From Mactra quadrangularis (taxonomy: Eukaryota; Mollusca; Bivalvia; Venerida; Mactridae), in contig CM046308.1 of assembly GCA_025267735.1 (NCBI GenBank), positions 40,785,267 through 40,849,266 on the forward strand: a DNA stretch of 64,000 nucleotides, read 5' to 3'. The translations under genes and the position numbers were made by a program. Every line of letters starts with the position of its first letter. Positions within the stretch are counted from its first letter, which is position 1. Positions 47,801-55,535 of this stretch are shown here, piece after piece. The notes beneath the pieces were generated by a model. It saw only the letters and a list, made by a program, of their open reading frames with translations, did no database searches and was not told where the DNA came from.

Positions 47801-50800
47801 CCTATCATGTGGCTTGTTTTATGTTTCCCTGTAAACAGTTTGCTAAATCACTGATACAGTTACATTCCTCCATAAAGACCACTTTGGTAATCATTTTTTT
47901 ACATTAAGGGACCTTAGTCAGTTACTTCCCCTTCAAATAGGTAGGTCCAATTAGTTAGATTATTTGGATTTTACCCTTACTTTTCAATGTAAATATGCCA
48001 AAATTAATCTTAAATAACTGTTTTGTAGATCGTTTAATTTGTTTGAAATTCAAGCTAAGTATTTTTAGGGAAAATAACTATCTTAATTTCATCACTAATG
48101 TTAATGTTTTCATTAACAAGAAAGATATTAGATGAAATACTTTGTTTTTCTTACATAGGACTGTAATGCTAAAATCTGAGGATTCCAACTGTAAGGACCT
48201 ACAATGTACTTACCAATTGGATTGCTTCAGATTTTATCAGGGAAAGATAACTGACTTAAGTCTTTAATTTTTAGGTCCCAAATGCTTAACTTAAAAAGAA
48301 AAAGGTCCCTTTATTAAGACCATTATAAAATTAAGACCATCAATTTTGAAAGTCACAATGTTGTAAAATTTTACTATAAAGACTAGGGGTGTAACAATAC
48401 GGTAAAACTCGTATATTGCTATACATATTGTTCTTTGTACATACATGCATAGCATGAATAAATGCACATGCATTGTCTTAATTTGATCAACATTGTACAT
48501 AGATATTTGCATTTATAAATGATCTACATGTATTATATGTATTTGAATGGACTTTCAAAGATAATTATTTTATTACTTAACGAAAAATATTTCTAGTTTC
48601 CAAACACATTTTAACATTTATTCAAACATTTAAATTTCAGACTCTGATATAAACAATCAGTATGGAACATAACTAGAAAAACCGGTTCAGAGAAAAACGA
48701 ACGGGTTAAAAACCGTCAGAAATCGTATTGCAATATTAATCGGTATATTGGTTAACCATTACACCCCTAATAAAGACCACATTGGTTTTTGCAAAACATG
48801 CAATTTTTTATGATTTCAATGTCCAAATGCTTGATACTGGAAAAGAAGGGTCACTTTATTTAATTCATTCTGCTATTAAAACCTTTGATTTTTGTGGTCC
48901 AAATAGTGGAACTATTCTACTCTTGTTGTTTACAATTTATTGTTATTGGAAGTATTACTTTTGTGGTCTCTATTTGAACACAAGTATTAATTAACTCTTT
49001 CTTAGGTTTGCTAACAGCAAATTAATGACCAATTTAACCAGACTCTTTTGGTTTGCTTTAAATTTAATACTTCCTAGGTTCCAACATATTATTAGTTTTA
49101 CATACTTGTTTTAGATACTTGTTTCCTAACTGCTTATCATGGGTTTAGTACAAAACGGTCATAACTCACTCTTTTCTAATATTGTTTTACAACCGTTTAA
49201 GGCGTTTTCCACTAAACCTGCTTTATGTCTTTTAGTCAGGTTGAGTTATACAAAATTACAATTCCCCTCGACACCAATAATCTTGTCAAGCACTAGCCAG
49301 ATTGAATTTTGTCTTACACTTGTAGTAATGAGGCAAATTTTCAACTAGCCTGACTATATGAACTTACTTATTTTCACTAGCCAAACTTAAATTTCAATAG
49401 TTCTTGGCTTGGAGCTATAGTCCATTTCGTCTCAACTTAGAACTGTCAAAGTTTGAATAATTTCATGGTGATTGAATACACACAATCACAATGTATTGAG
49501 TGTTAGACAAAGAACATAAAGTCACTTTGAAATAATTCATGTTTTGATAGTTGTCAGTTGAGATAAAATAAACTGTAATAAGTTAAGGTAGAGACTTCTG
49601 CGTGACATGCTGTATCTTCACTTATTTTTAATACAATGTACTTATATAATTTTCTCATATGTTTTATTTGACAGAATATAAAGGTATTATATATGTAGGA
49701 TTTGTACTATATGGTTTTATGATCGTATCATCTTTAATTATTATACCTGGTGTACAACTGGTAAGTTATACTAATCTTTTGTTCTTTTTTTAAACTTGGT
49801 TATCTGTCTGAAGCACTGTAGTAGAGTGCAAGATTTCAAATTCAGAAGTCTTCAGTTCAATTCCAAGCTGGGGTAGGGTAGTATACGCTTTAGGGCTGCG
49901 TATCTTGGCCAAGGTCGCGATATGATACGTATCACGATATATGCCTTGCGATTATGATATTAATCGGGATACGATGTAAATTGTAAATTTGGTATGAATG
50001 CATTGACAAATTATAATATTTTTATCAAACAATCATAGAATTAACAAAGTTATTAATTACCCTTACTTGGCACAAAATAAAATCAACAAAACAAATGTTA
50101 TCTTTGTTTAATGACTATTGAGAATAAGAATTAAATAAAGATTGCAATTGCAAGTTAAATGCTAAAGATATATAGTATATTTTGTCTTTAGCTGATTTCT
50201 TATAAAGGGCCTTCTGAATCGCGATTTTTTAGGACGCGATTCGATACACCCGTATCGGACAGTCGCGAATACGATCTCACGATGCATCGGTGAATCGTTA
50301 CAGCCCTAATACGCTCTAATTAAGTTTGCCTTTGAAGATCAATTTTCCTTCATTAATGGATTTAAGTTGTTGGTACCTAAGTCCACCGTCTCATGGCCCA
50401 CAAGTTCGTATAACTTTTGATAGGTGGTCTTAATGTTATGAGGGTGATTTAATCAATATATTTGAATAATTAGTGATATTTTTAAGTTATTAATGTTATC
50501 AAAACACCTATTTATGTTATTTTTGATGTTATTTAAACACTACTACTGAAATGGTATTTGCATGATATTGCTATAAATATGTTTTATGTTTTAATGATAC
50601 AAATGTTATTTAAATGATATTAATGTTATTATGATGTTATTATGATGTTATTATTTTCAGGATAAACGTTATTTATTATTACCATGGATATATATAGTAA
50701 TACTAGTGGTGTTGTATGATACAGGATCTGTTGCTTTGTTAACAACAGTACATATGGAACGAGAAAAGGTGAGATCACTTAACAATAACTTCCATCAACA

Positions 50801-53800
50801 ACACTGACACACTTTGAATTTGTTTGTTATTATCTGCTGACAAGCATCAGCAATTCAGCACATCTCAGTTAATCGCCTCACTTTTCATGTTGCGTACACA
50901 TACGTGCAGACAGCCGTAGGCATTGGGAAGCCTTGGGTATTAAGGTGACGGTAGGCTGATGCCACAAAAACAACATGCCCGTAAAGAGCCGTAGCTGGAA
51001 GATATGCAAGTTTAATTCATACTCAGTCACAATTTTTTTCACGATTTGACTTTGAAACTGATTTGTGTATGCACGGTTTATCTCAAGGACCCTGGTAAAA
51101 ACTAAACAGTCCGCAAGAGTTCATATGAGTCCTTGCGGAGCTTGATCTCACCGCGCCTGTACAGTGCCCTCACAGCTATTTTTATGTTTATGGGACTGTA
51201 GCATTACATGTTTATATTTTCAGACTTTACATGTATGGGAAATTGTCTGGTTGTTTTTCTACCTCTTCCGACTTGCTGCAAATGTAAGTACATTAAATTT
51301 GTAAATTTAGGGTTTGAACATATTTATTTATTTAGCTCAATTGTGAAACAAGTTCTTACCACTTAGATAAGTAATTTATCATTATAAGTAATTTATCATT
51401 TTAGATAAGTAATTTATCATTTTCCTGGTCCCCCAGTCCTGATCTAGTGGGAAAAAGTTTCTCGCTCAAGAAAACATTAGGGTAGGTTTTTGATAAGATT
51501 TGAACCAACATGGAGCTGGCTATCCGATGATTACCAGTCTAACATCATAACCACTTGACCTCACCTGCTCCTTTGGAGGGTTTGAACATAGGCTCATAGA
51601 GTCTTAATAGCTACCTTTGCTTTTCACAAAAATTCTTACGAAAAAAATCTTTGTAAGTGAAAAGCAAGAAACATTAATAATTAACTCATTTTTGGCTAAT
51701 CAATTTTAAATATTATACAAATTGTGTAGAATTGTGTATACCTTTTGAATATCATATCATAGTTATGCTTATTATCCGTCTGACTTTGAGGTGCTAATTA
51801 TATGAAACTGACTTACCAAGATTTTTTTCGTAAGAATTTTTGTGAAAAGCACCACAGAGCCATAGATATCTGACCCATGTCTGTGGGGTGCAGTAGGCTA
51901 CATTTGTACATGCAGATTTTAGTATGTGTATGTCATTCTGTTTATGTTTGTTTTTGTTGGGTTTAATGCCATAGCAACACATTGTATAGATCATATAACG
52001 GCGGTGGGTCAACCTACTCACTCCTCCTGGAAAGGATAAATCTCTGGATTTAGCTGTTAACCAACTACTAAGCGTATACGTTCGTCAGTGACTGACAACT
52101 GCCCTACATATTTAAAAATCATTGGTAGGAGGGAGAATGGCCATAGAAATAATTTCATGACCAAGCTCTACGAAAGTATGCCACCCCCGGGAATCCAACC
52201 CACGACCCCTCGATCAGTAGACAGCTAGCCGGGCGGCTTTCTGTTTATGAATTTGTAACAGAAAGTTCATAGATTACAATAAATAATGTAATAGAACTTT
52301 CATTAGCATCTGTTTGATTTAAAATTAAAAGGTGCACAAATGTGAAAGAAATAAGTTTCGAACATTTGATGTTTATGTTCTTCTTTTAATTTATATTATT
52401 ATTTTTTTGTTTTCTATTCAGAAATACTCCCCTTTCCTTGTGTTAAATGATTTATACATTCCCAAAACATGTGAATATTCTTTCTGTAGGAAATAAATAG
52501 AATTATTTTCATCTTTAATTTATGATATTTTTTGTCATTAGATCGTTTGTAATCTGCCCCTCCCTCTCTGGCCATGGTTGTATATCATGGTTTTATCGCA
52601 AAAACAGTCATAACTCAATATAAGAAAAGAGTGAGATACAACCGTTTTGCGATATGTATTTGTACACAAGTAAATTTCTCCTGGATTTTCGTGACAGAAC
52701 CATAATCTTCTAATCAACTACAATACTACTGGTATATGTTATATATATCACTCCAAGAGTTTCTGACAGGTTTCCTACATTTTTAGTTATTATCGCTACC
52801 ATATAACACGGAACTGTCGTCTGCTTGTGTATTAAGCTCACATTTAGAAAATTTTATGAACAACATTATTCAGGCATTCTATGTCTAGACGGTACCATGA
52901 TCAATAAAGCACAATACTATATTTTAAGGACATTTTTTATGTGTTGTTAGGCCAAACTTTTTTTTCGTCTTACAAAAATCCTAACTGTAAGTTTTCAGAT
53001 TGAAAATTGATAAATTCTTGATTATTGATTTTTAACCTTACTTATTCCCCCCCCCCCCTCACCCAAAAAAGAAAAAAATATGGTTAAACTTCTTTTCTAC
53101 TGTAAGAAAGTTTTTTTTGTTGGATTTAACATAGTAGCAGTTCACTGAAGTTAGCTGTTAACCAGTTACTACATGTAGGTGCATACTGCAGTCAGTGACT
53201 GACAAGTGTCCTTCATAATTTAAGATCAGTGGTAGGAGGGAGAATGGCCATAGACATTATTTAATCACTAAGCTCCACGAAAGTATGCCTGGCTCAGGTA
53301 TTGAACCTTTGCGCCCTTGATCAGTAAACTTGTGTGCTACCCCTCTGAGTTAGCTGCGCGGCTTTAACAAATAACTATGAAATGTTTTAAAGCATATTAT
53401 GTTCCTCTATAACTTATGTTTATATTCTCTTATTGTTTCAGTGTTATTGTTTTACATGTGTTGTGTCACAGTATCAAGAATTATCAGATGGAAGAGGGAC
53501 ATATGACTTTCTTTATAAACCTGTAAGTAATTTTAGCCGGATTTTTCAACTAAAAAATTTGGCTAATAGTTTACGAAACACGGGCGGGCGTCCGGTGTCA
53601 TTGACAATCACATAAAAGTTTTAAATTTAGCATATATTTCTGCCTTTTATTGTCAGATCTTTATGAAACTTCATACAATGATAACATACCATGTGATGAA
53701 CAGAATTAGAAAGTAACCACAACTATACCGGGCTTTATTATGGATTATTTCCTTTGTAATTTTTGTGTTAAAGTTTTTAAATCCAGGTTTAATGTGGTTT

Positions 53801-54841
53801 CCACATTACATTTCTACTTGAAGATTTTTTCAGTACCAAATGCTTAATTTGAGAAGAATGTGACCATTCTTCTATTTAGACAAAAGATTTGGGATAGTGA
53901 ACTTTACTGTACCTGTTTTTTAAATAGATTATCTGGTTTTTTTTGTTTATATATTATTTTTAGACTGATTTCATCAATGTTAGATTTTGTTTTGTACAAG
54001 AAATGTGGAGCCAAGATTTGAATCTTTACTTATCAATGTCATTATCTTGTTTCAGCAACGAAGAGCTCGTTTACGTAATGGAGGGCAGTTTGATATAGAC
54101 ACGTTTGATCTTCCATTTGGAGTACATTTACCTCCTTACACTGAAGAGGACACAACAGAGCACAATCCTCCTTTATATAATCAAATATTTCCTCCGACAG
54201 ACACAAACCAGCAGTCTGCTAATACAGCAGGTAACGACTCATCGTCAATTTCTGCTTGCCAAACTTTTACGCAGGGATATTCGAGTGAAATAAACAATCA
54301 GAGATGTTTGTGCCAAACGTGTTTACAAAATTATTCCATAAGAACTAGCAATTCGTTACAAAACTCTTTACAAAATTCGTTACAAAACTCTTTACAAAAT
54401 TCGTTACAGAACTCTTTACAGAATTCTACAAGGCAAATTGTGAATAATACTCTGTCACCTTATCAAAACGCACAATTTATGGCTGGAAGTTGTTCGGACA
54501 TTTGTGACTGTTGCAGTATATCGCCAAACTGTGAATATTGTGCGTGTTCCGAAAATGGCGGAGATAGCGGGTATATTGACATTGAATTCATGCCAGAAAG
54601 GGGCTCTCGGCTACAGGGATCAAATATTCAGAGGAATAGTGACAGTATTTTACGATATCCCATCATTATAAAAAATGGGTCTAGAACGAGAAAAATTACG
54701 TCTCGGGAAGGTAATATGTTATCTAGTGGTGTGCTATATGACAGTCGTGAAAGATTTTCAGAAACGGAGACATCCAATCCTCGACAGCAATTGAACAATC
54801 CTCATTGTTACGAAGTCACAGTAAATGTTGAATGGATTTAG
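29819..54841 (+). CDS. Gene L: LAPTM/DUF4728-like four-helix membrane protein with long PPxY tail
   Basis: Seven coding exons (29819-29893, 45079-45151, 49675-49760, 50661-50768, 51224-51283, 53442-53522, 54056-54841) join in phase to 1269 nt, 422 residues. All borders are GT/AG. The N-terminus has CICNTRTG, like the Cys/Arg-Thr-Gly motif before the first helix of LAPTM proteins. Hydrophobic helices lie at about 21-42, 53-76, 84-108 and 118-142. After helix 4 comes VVSQYQELSDGRGTY, resembling the SQYQE motif of DUF4728 proteins. The tail (about 162-422) has LPPY (186-189) and PPLY (199-202), WW-domain ligands that in LAPTM proteins recruit NEDD4-type ubiquitin ligases for lysosomal sorting. 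It also has SLQN repeats (260-285) and a Cys-rich patch. LAPTM proteins are usually about 230-260 residues, so the tail is unusually long. Membrane topology is predicted by eye and the family call rests on pattern, so the ligase link is inference. Confidence 0.8.
30430..30720 (+). repeat. Degraded interspersed repeat 'ATAAAGACCACCTTGG'
   Basis: Shares ATAAAGACCAC, CAAATGCTTAGTTTTTGAGAAGAA and AAAGGTCCCT...TAAGACCATT with 47870-48370 plus 48770-48905. It runs into TAGTAGAACTTCACTGTATT, resembling a pogo-type terminus. Confidence 0.5.
31215..31450 (+). mobile_element. tRNA-derived SINE, family S3
   Basis: GACACTGAGGTAGAGTGCAT and GAGGTTGAACCC resemble A and B boxes; the body has TTTCAATTTTCCTCCTTTAG and AGCTAGTACTGGTTGAAAAG, ending near AATAAAAAGTGTTG. 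Confidence 0.55.
31451..33030. other. Intronic, no supported exon
   Basis: AT-rich. A duplicated motif GAACCCCTTCATGC occurs at about 32598 and 32704, suggesting an old ~105-bp duplication. Confidence 0.35.
33040..33061. repeat. (AATG)n microsatellite
   Basis: Five tandem GAATGAAT-type tetramers. Confidence 0.85.
33147..33365. repeat. 58-bp minisatellite, nearly four copies
   Basis: Units start CATCATGCATTGCTTTGTGA and contain TTATGAAGAGTGATT; the last is diverged. Confidence 0.85.
33366..35047. other. Intronic, no supported exon
   Basis: AT-rich; short frames only, without splice context. Confidence 0.35.
35048..35132. mobile_element. Palindromic MITE, copy P3
   Basis: CATATTGCGGGCTTAGGGCA pairs with TGCTCTAAGCCTGCAATATG around CAGTCGTAACTTACTCTTTT. 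Complete 85-bp palindrome. Confidence 0.75.
35423..35838. mobile_element. hAT-type MITE with perfect 8-bp duplication
   Basis: Ends TAGAGCTGTC and the inverse of GACAGCTTTA; flanked by GTTATTTG at 35415-35422 and 35839-35846. The 8-bp duplication and TAGRGCTGTC end identify the hAT superfamily. Inside are ATATCGA-rich subterminal motifs; no transposase. Confidence 0.85.
36710..37135. repeat. Degenerate 'TACTGAATTCTGTTT' tandem array
   Basis: About 20-24 units of 17-21 bp, each based on CTGAATTCTG(T/C)TTTATA, imperfect in length and sequence. Confidence 0.8.
37671..37970 (-). mobile_element. SINE family S1, copy b, with 13-bp duplication
   Basis: Minus-strand tRNA-like head ending CCGCCCGGGTAGCTCAGTTG; core TCAGTGACTGACAACTGCCC. 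Flanked by TTTTACTGTTGCT on both sides (37649-37661 and 37970-37982), a target duplication of LINE-driven retroposition. Confidence 0.9.
37983..40671. other. Intronic, no supported exon
   Basis: No exon or named repeat recognised. A short GA run lies at 38489-38500 and a C-rich run at 38873-38884. Confidence 0.35.
40687..40985 (+). mobile_element. SINE family S1, copy c
   Basis: Well preserved: CCGGCTAGCTCAGTTGGTAG (A box), GGGTTTGATTCCCGGAC (B box), core GGGCAGTTGTCAGTCACTGA, 3' end TGTTGCTAAAGTGTTAAAAC. Flanked by ACTTCAACA on both sides. Confidence 0.9.
41211..41330. repeat. 30-bp minisatellite, four copies
   Basis: Units of GCCTCGGGCAGTATTGGGGA plus AGGGGAAATA. Purine-rich on the plus strand. 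Confidence 0.9.
41743..42230 (-). pseudogene. Second copy of the LINE family, 5'-truncated, inverted
   Basis: On the minus strand the frame reads NLEFFRKTLSYSGPMIWN, then IPFNIHLSENINQFK, closely matching the last 40 residues of the reverse transcriptase ending at 3690. It is followed by ATTGGACTTGTCCAAATG, AATAAAG and a (TTA)n tail (41743-41810). Only the C-terminus and 3' UTR remain. Confidence 0.85.
42295..42490. repeat. 'ACCTCTGCATAGCAACAACC' repeat with AGAGAGGTTGTACTGTA end
   Basis: Units resemble the array at 20090. The right end looks like a pogo-type terminus, supporting one common decayed family. Confidence 0.5.
42728..43315. mobile_element. hAT-type MITE with perfect 8-bp duplication
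   Basis: Ends TAGGGCTATCACGAT and the inverse of ATTGTGACAGCCCTA; flanked by TCTCTGAC at 42720-42727 and 43316-43323. Subterminal CGATA-type motifs (GCGATATATTGC, ACCACGATATAT) are repeated. The 69-codon frame inside is unremarkable. Confidence 0.9.
43560..43712. repeat. 31-bp minisatellite, five copies
   Basis: Units of ACATAGTAATTTAGTGTCCT plus CTAGCCCTTTG, the last diverged. Confidence 0.9.
44395..44540 (+). repeat. SINE tail fragments (family S3-like)
   Basis: GGTGATTAGGTGAGCTGGTC and GCTGGTTAGATGGGTTGTCC recur as in S3 tails, with AATAAAAAGAGTTGATATAT at the end. Confidence 0.4.
44664..45023. mobile_element. TTAA-flanked MITE, copy K2
   Basis: Inverted relative to K1 (11339) and similar over its whole length (GTGTTTCATGTAGTAAAAAT; AGAGCATTTCTGTGACTTTT). 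Right TTAA at 45024-45027; left site degraded. It ends 55 bp before exon 2 of gene L. Confidence 0.75.
45079..45151 (+). CDS. Gene L exon 2
   Basis: Acceptor ctattttcag, donor gtaagt at 45152. It encodes the rest of helix 1 (AISLLCLVYFLF) and RYVGHKLVEDSA; one base carries over to exon 3 (G|AA). Confidence 0.8.
45365..45570 (-). mobile_element. SINE family S1, decayed copy
   Basis: Minus-strand match beginning GGTCAGTCAAGCTACTCACT and ending at the head TAGCCCAGTCAGTAGC; the core is partly deleted. Confidence 0.65.
45920..46100. repeat. Decayed pogo-like repeat
   Basis: TACAGTTGAACCTGAATAAACTGTCCC and AACGGCCACCTGTCTTAAGC resemble pogo-type ends and interior units. Weak. Confidence 0.35.
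46660..46940. repeat. Degenerate ~37-bp array 'GAAGAGTATTTTT'
   Basis: Seven to eight irregular units of TTACCTC(A/C)AAATGAAGAGTATTTT with variable spacing. Confidence 0.6.
46941..47865. other. Intron 2 of gene L, no feature recognised
   Basis: AT-rich; no exon or named repeat. Confidence 0.35.
47908..48264. mobile_element. Harbinger-like MITE, copy H2 (inverted)
   Basis: Starts GGGACCTTAGTCAGTTACTT, ends ATAACTGACTTAAGTCTT; TAA on both sides (47905-47907, 48265-48267). The body matches H1 inverted. Confidence 0.8.
48384..48769. mobile_element. hAT-type MITE with perfect 8-bp duplication
   Basis: Ends TAGGGGTGTAACAATAC and the inverse of GGTTAACCATTACACCCCTA; flanked by ATAAAGAC at 48376-48383 and 48770-48777. 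386 bp, no transposase. Confidence 0.9.
49134..49228. mobile_element. Palindromic MITE, copy P4
   Basis: GGGTTTAGTACAAAACGGTC and the inverse of GCGTTTTCCACTAAACCTG, with CATAACTCACTCTTTTCT in the middle as in P3 and P5. Confidence 0.6.
49675..49760 (+). CDS. Gene L exon 3
   Basis: Acceptor tttatttgacag, donor gtaagt. It encodes EYKG and helix 2 (GFVLYGFMIVSSLIIIPG), ending in phase 0 after VQL. Confidence 0.85.
49796..50410 (+). mobile_element. SINE family S3 interrupted by a hAT-type MITE
   Basis: The head (GCACTGTAGTAGAGTGCAAG, CAGTTCAATTCCAAGC) is left of 49882. The body (GAAGATCAATTTTCCTTCATTAATGG) resumes after 50317 in the expected order. Confidence 0.6.
49891..50308. mobile_element. 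hAT-type MITE nested in a SINE
   Basis: Ends TAGGGCTGCGTATC and the inverse of GAATCGTTACAGCCCTA; flanked by ATACGCTT (49883-49890) and ATACGCTC (50309-50316), one mismatch. Confidence 0.85.
50661..50768 (+). CDS. Gene L exon 4
   Basis: Acceptor ttattttcag, donor gtgaga. Encodes 36 residues: DKRYLLLPW, helix 3 (IYIVILVVLYDTGSVALLTT) and HMEREK. Confidence 0.85.
50898..51198. mobile_element. Interspersed repeat D, copy 2
   Basis: Matches 21402-21741; the right end TTTATGGGACTG is intact, the left end is lost. Ends 25 bp before exon 5 of gene L. Confidence 0.65.
51224..51283 (+). CDS. Gene L exon 5
   Basis: Acceptor tttatattttcag, donor gtaagt. A 20-codon exon encoding TLHVWEIVWLFFYLFRLAAN, the first half of helix 4. 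Flanking exons are in phase 0 on both sides. Confidence 0.8.
51613..51855. mobile_element. MITE family U, copy 1
   Basis: Ends read CTTTGCTTTTCACAAAAATT and the inverse of AATTTTTGTGAAAAGCACCA, followed internally by CTTACGAAAAAAATCTT. Matches 59101-59342 in inverted orientation. Target duplication unclear. Confidence 0.7.
51955..52238 (-). mobile_element. SINE family S1, copy d, with 11-bp duplication
   Basis: Complete minus-strand copy from TTGGGTTTAATGCCATAGCA to CTAGCCGGGCGGC; flanked by TTCTGTTTATG (51936-51946, 52239-52249). Confidence 0.88.
52581..52663. mobile_element. Palindromic MITE, copy P5
   Basis: TATCGCAAAAACAGTCATAA pairs with the inverse TTGTATCTCACTCTTTTC side ending GTTTTGCGATATG. 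Confidence 0.65.
53050..53075. repeat. C-rich run followed by A-rich run
   Basis: Low-complexity (C)n then (A)n. Confidence 0.6.
53117..53368 (-). mobile_element. SINE family S1, copy e (internal deletion)
   Basis: Minus strand; the segment between GTAGCAGTTCACTG and TTAGCTGTTAACCAGTTACT is missing compared with copy d. The head ends at GAGTTAGCTGCGCGGC. Confidence 0.8.
53442..53522 (+). CDS. Gene L exon 6
   Basis: Acceptor ttattgtttcag, donor gtaagt at 53523. Encodes 27 residues, CYCFTCVVSQYQE and DGRGTYDFLYKP, the end of helix 4 and the conserved-looking SQYQE motif. Confidence 0.85.
53535..53809 (+). repeat. Interspersed repeat R3, copy c
   Basis: As at 9015 and 12655, ending in the AATGTGG/CCACATT hairpin. 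Starts about 12 bp after the exon 6 donor of gene L. Confidence 0.7.
54056..54841 (+). CDS. Gene L terminal exon (long cytoplasmic tail)
   Basis: Acceptor atcttgtttcag; 261 residues plus stop. Starts QRRARLRNGG, then LPPY and PPLY within 20 residues, Ser/Asn/Gln-rich spacer, SLQN repeat block, a Cys-rich stretch (CSDICDCCS, CEYCAC), and a charged end finishing VNVEWI. Reading upstream of the acceptor adds only intronic residues, so the exon border is preferred. Confidence 0.85.
   Translation, partial: QRRARLRNGGQFDIDTFDLPFGVHLPPYTEEDTTEHNPPLYNQIFPPTDTNQQSANTAGNDSSSISACQTFTQGYSSEINNQRCLCQTCLQNYSIRTSNSLQNSLQNSLQNSLQNSLQNSLQNSTRQIVNNTLSPYQNAQFMAGSCSDICDCCSISPNCEYCACSENGGDSGYIDIEFMPERGSRLQGSNIQRNSDSILRYPIIIKNGSRTRKITSREGNMLSSGVLYDSRERFSETETSNPRQQLNNPHCYEVTVNVEWI
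54350..54427 (+). repeat. 12/24-nt coding repeat for (SLQN)n
   Basis: Six tandem 12-nt units alternate synonymous codons (TTACAAAAC/TCG, TTACAAAAT/TCT), so the DNA array has a 24-nt period while the protein repeats every four residues. Confidence 0.85.
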
Positions 54842-54892
54842 CAGAATTAATGTTTTAGCCAAAACATGTTATTGTATTTAATTTTAATCATA

Positions 54893-55288
54893 TTTACATA
54901 TTGAGGGCTTGATGGAAAAATGTCATAACTCATATTTTCAAAAAATTTCAGGCAAAGCAAAAAACTGTTTAACATTTTTCTCTCATGTTATTCTGTAACT
55001 ATTTTTTGATATGTGGGTAAGAAATAACATGTCTTATGTAATTACACCGTGCTAAAAAAATTTTTTTGTGAATTTACAAGGTATTTTTTACTTACAACAG
55101 ATTTCCACTGAAAATAGGAGTTATACTGAACATGGAACGAAGTAAATTTATGTACTTTACAAATGGAATATTTTGATGAAATTTGGTAGGAACATGTACT
55201 TGGCATTTCTGAAGCCAAATTTATCAAAAAGTCATTTTTGGAAAAAATGTTAGTTACAACAGTTTTCCGTCAAGCCCATGATATGTAA
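54893..55288. mobile_element. Palindromic MITE family, long copy P6, in gene L 3' UTR
   Basis: Left TTTACATATTGAGGGCTTGA and right TCAAGCCCATGATATGTAAA are inverted with two mismatches; GTCATAACTCATATTTTC follows the left end as in P3-P5. About 300 bp of extra interior. Begins 51 bp after the gene L stop. Confidence 0.7.
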
Positions 55289-55442
55289 AGTGTAAACTGC
55301 TTAGAAATTGTTCATTTATCAGATAAGTTTCAAGGCATCATAACTTAGTGATGACTGCTTAACAAAGTTTTTCTGTTGGAAAAAACATAAACTTCAAGTT
55401 CTGAATGAAATCTATTGTGGTTAGTGGTTGAATGCTGAATAT

Positions 55443-55448
55443 AATAAA
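55443..55448 (+). promoter_or_regulatory. Candidate polyadenylation signal of gene L
   Basis: First AATAAA after the stop at 54841, about 600 bp downstream and beyond P6. Confidence 0.4.
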
Positions 55449-55535
55449 TAATTTTATGTTTTTGATAGTAGATTGTTATGATAGACATCTATATCATTAA
55501 ATATTGTAATGTACATCTTTAAGTTTAATCAATAG

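Larger units (their letters stand above)
47870..48905 (+). repeat. Host repeat split by two MITEs
   Basis: The 'CATAAAGACCACTTTGG / CAAATGCTTAACTTAAAAAG / AAAGGTCCCTTTATTAAGAC' repeat is interrupted by H2 (47908-48264) and then hAT-type 48384-48769. After the second, ATAAAGACCACATTGG and CCAAATGCTTGATACTGG restart a neighbouring unit. Nested insertion order is host first, MITEs later. Confidence 0.5.

Noticed and set aside
53987..54055. Upstream extension of the gene L last exon to an ATG
   Set aside because: The acceptor at 54055 restores phase with exon 6; the upstream residues are intronic.
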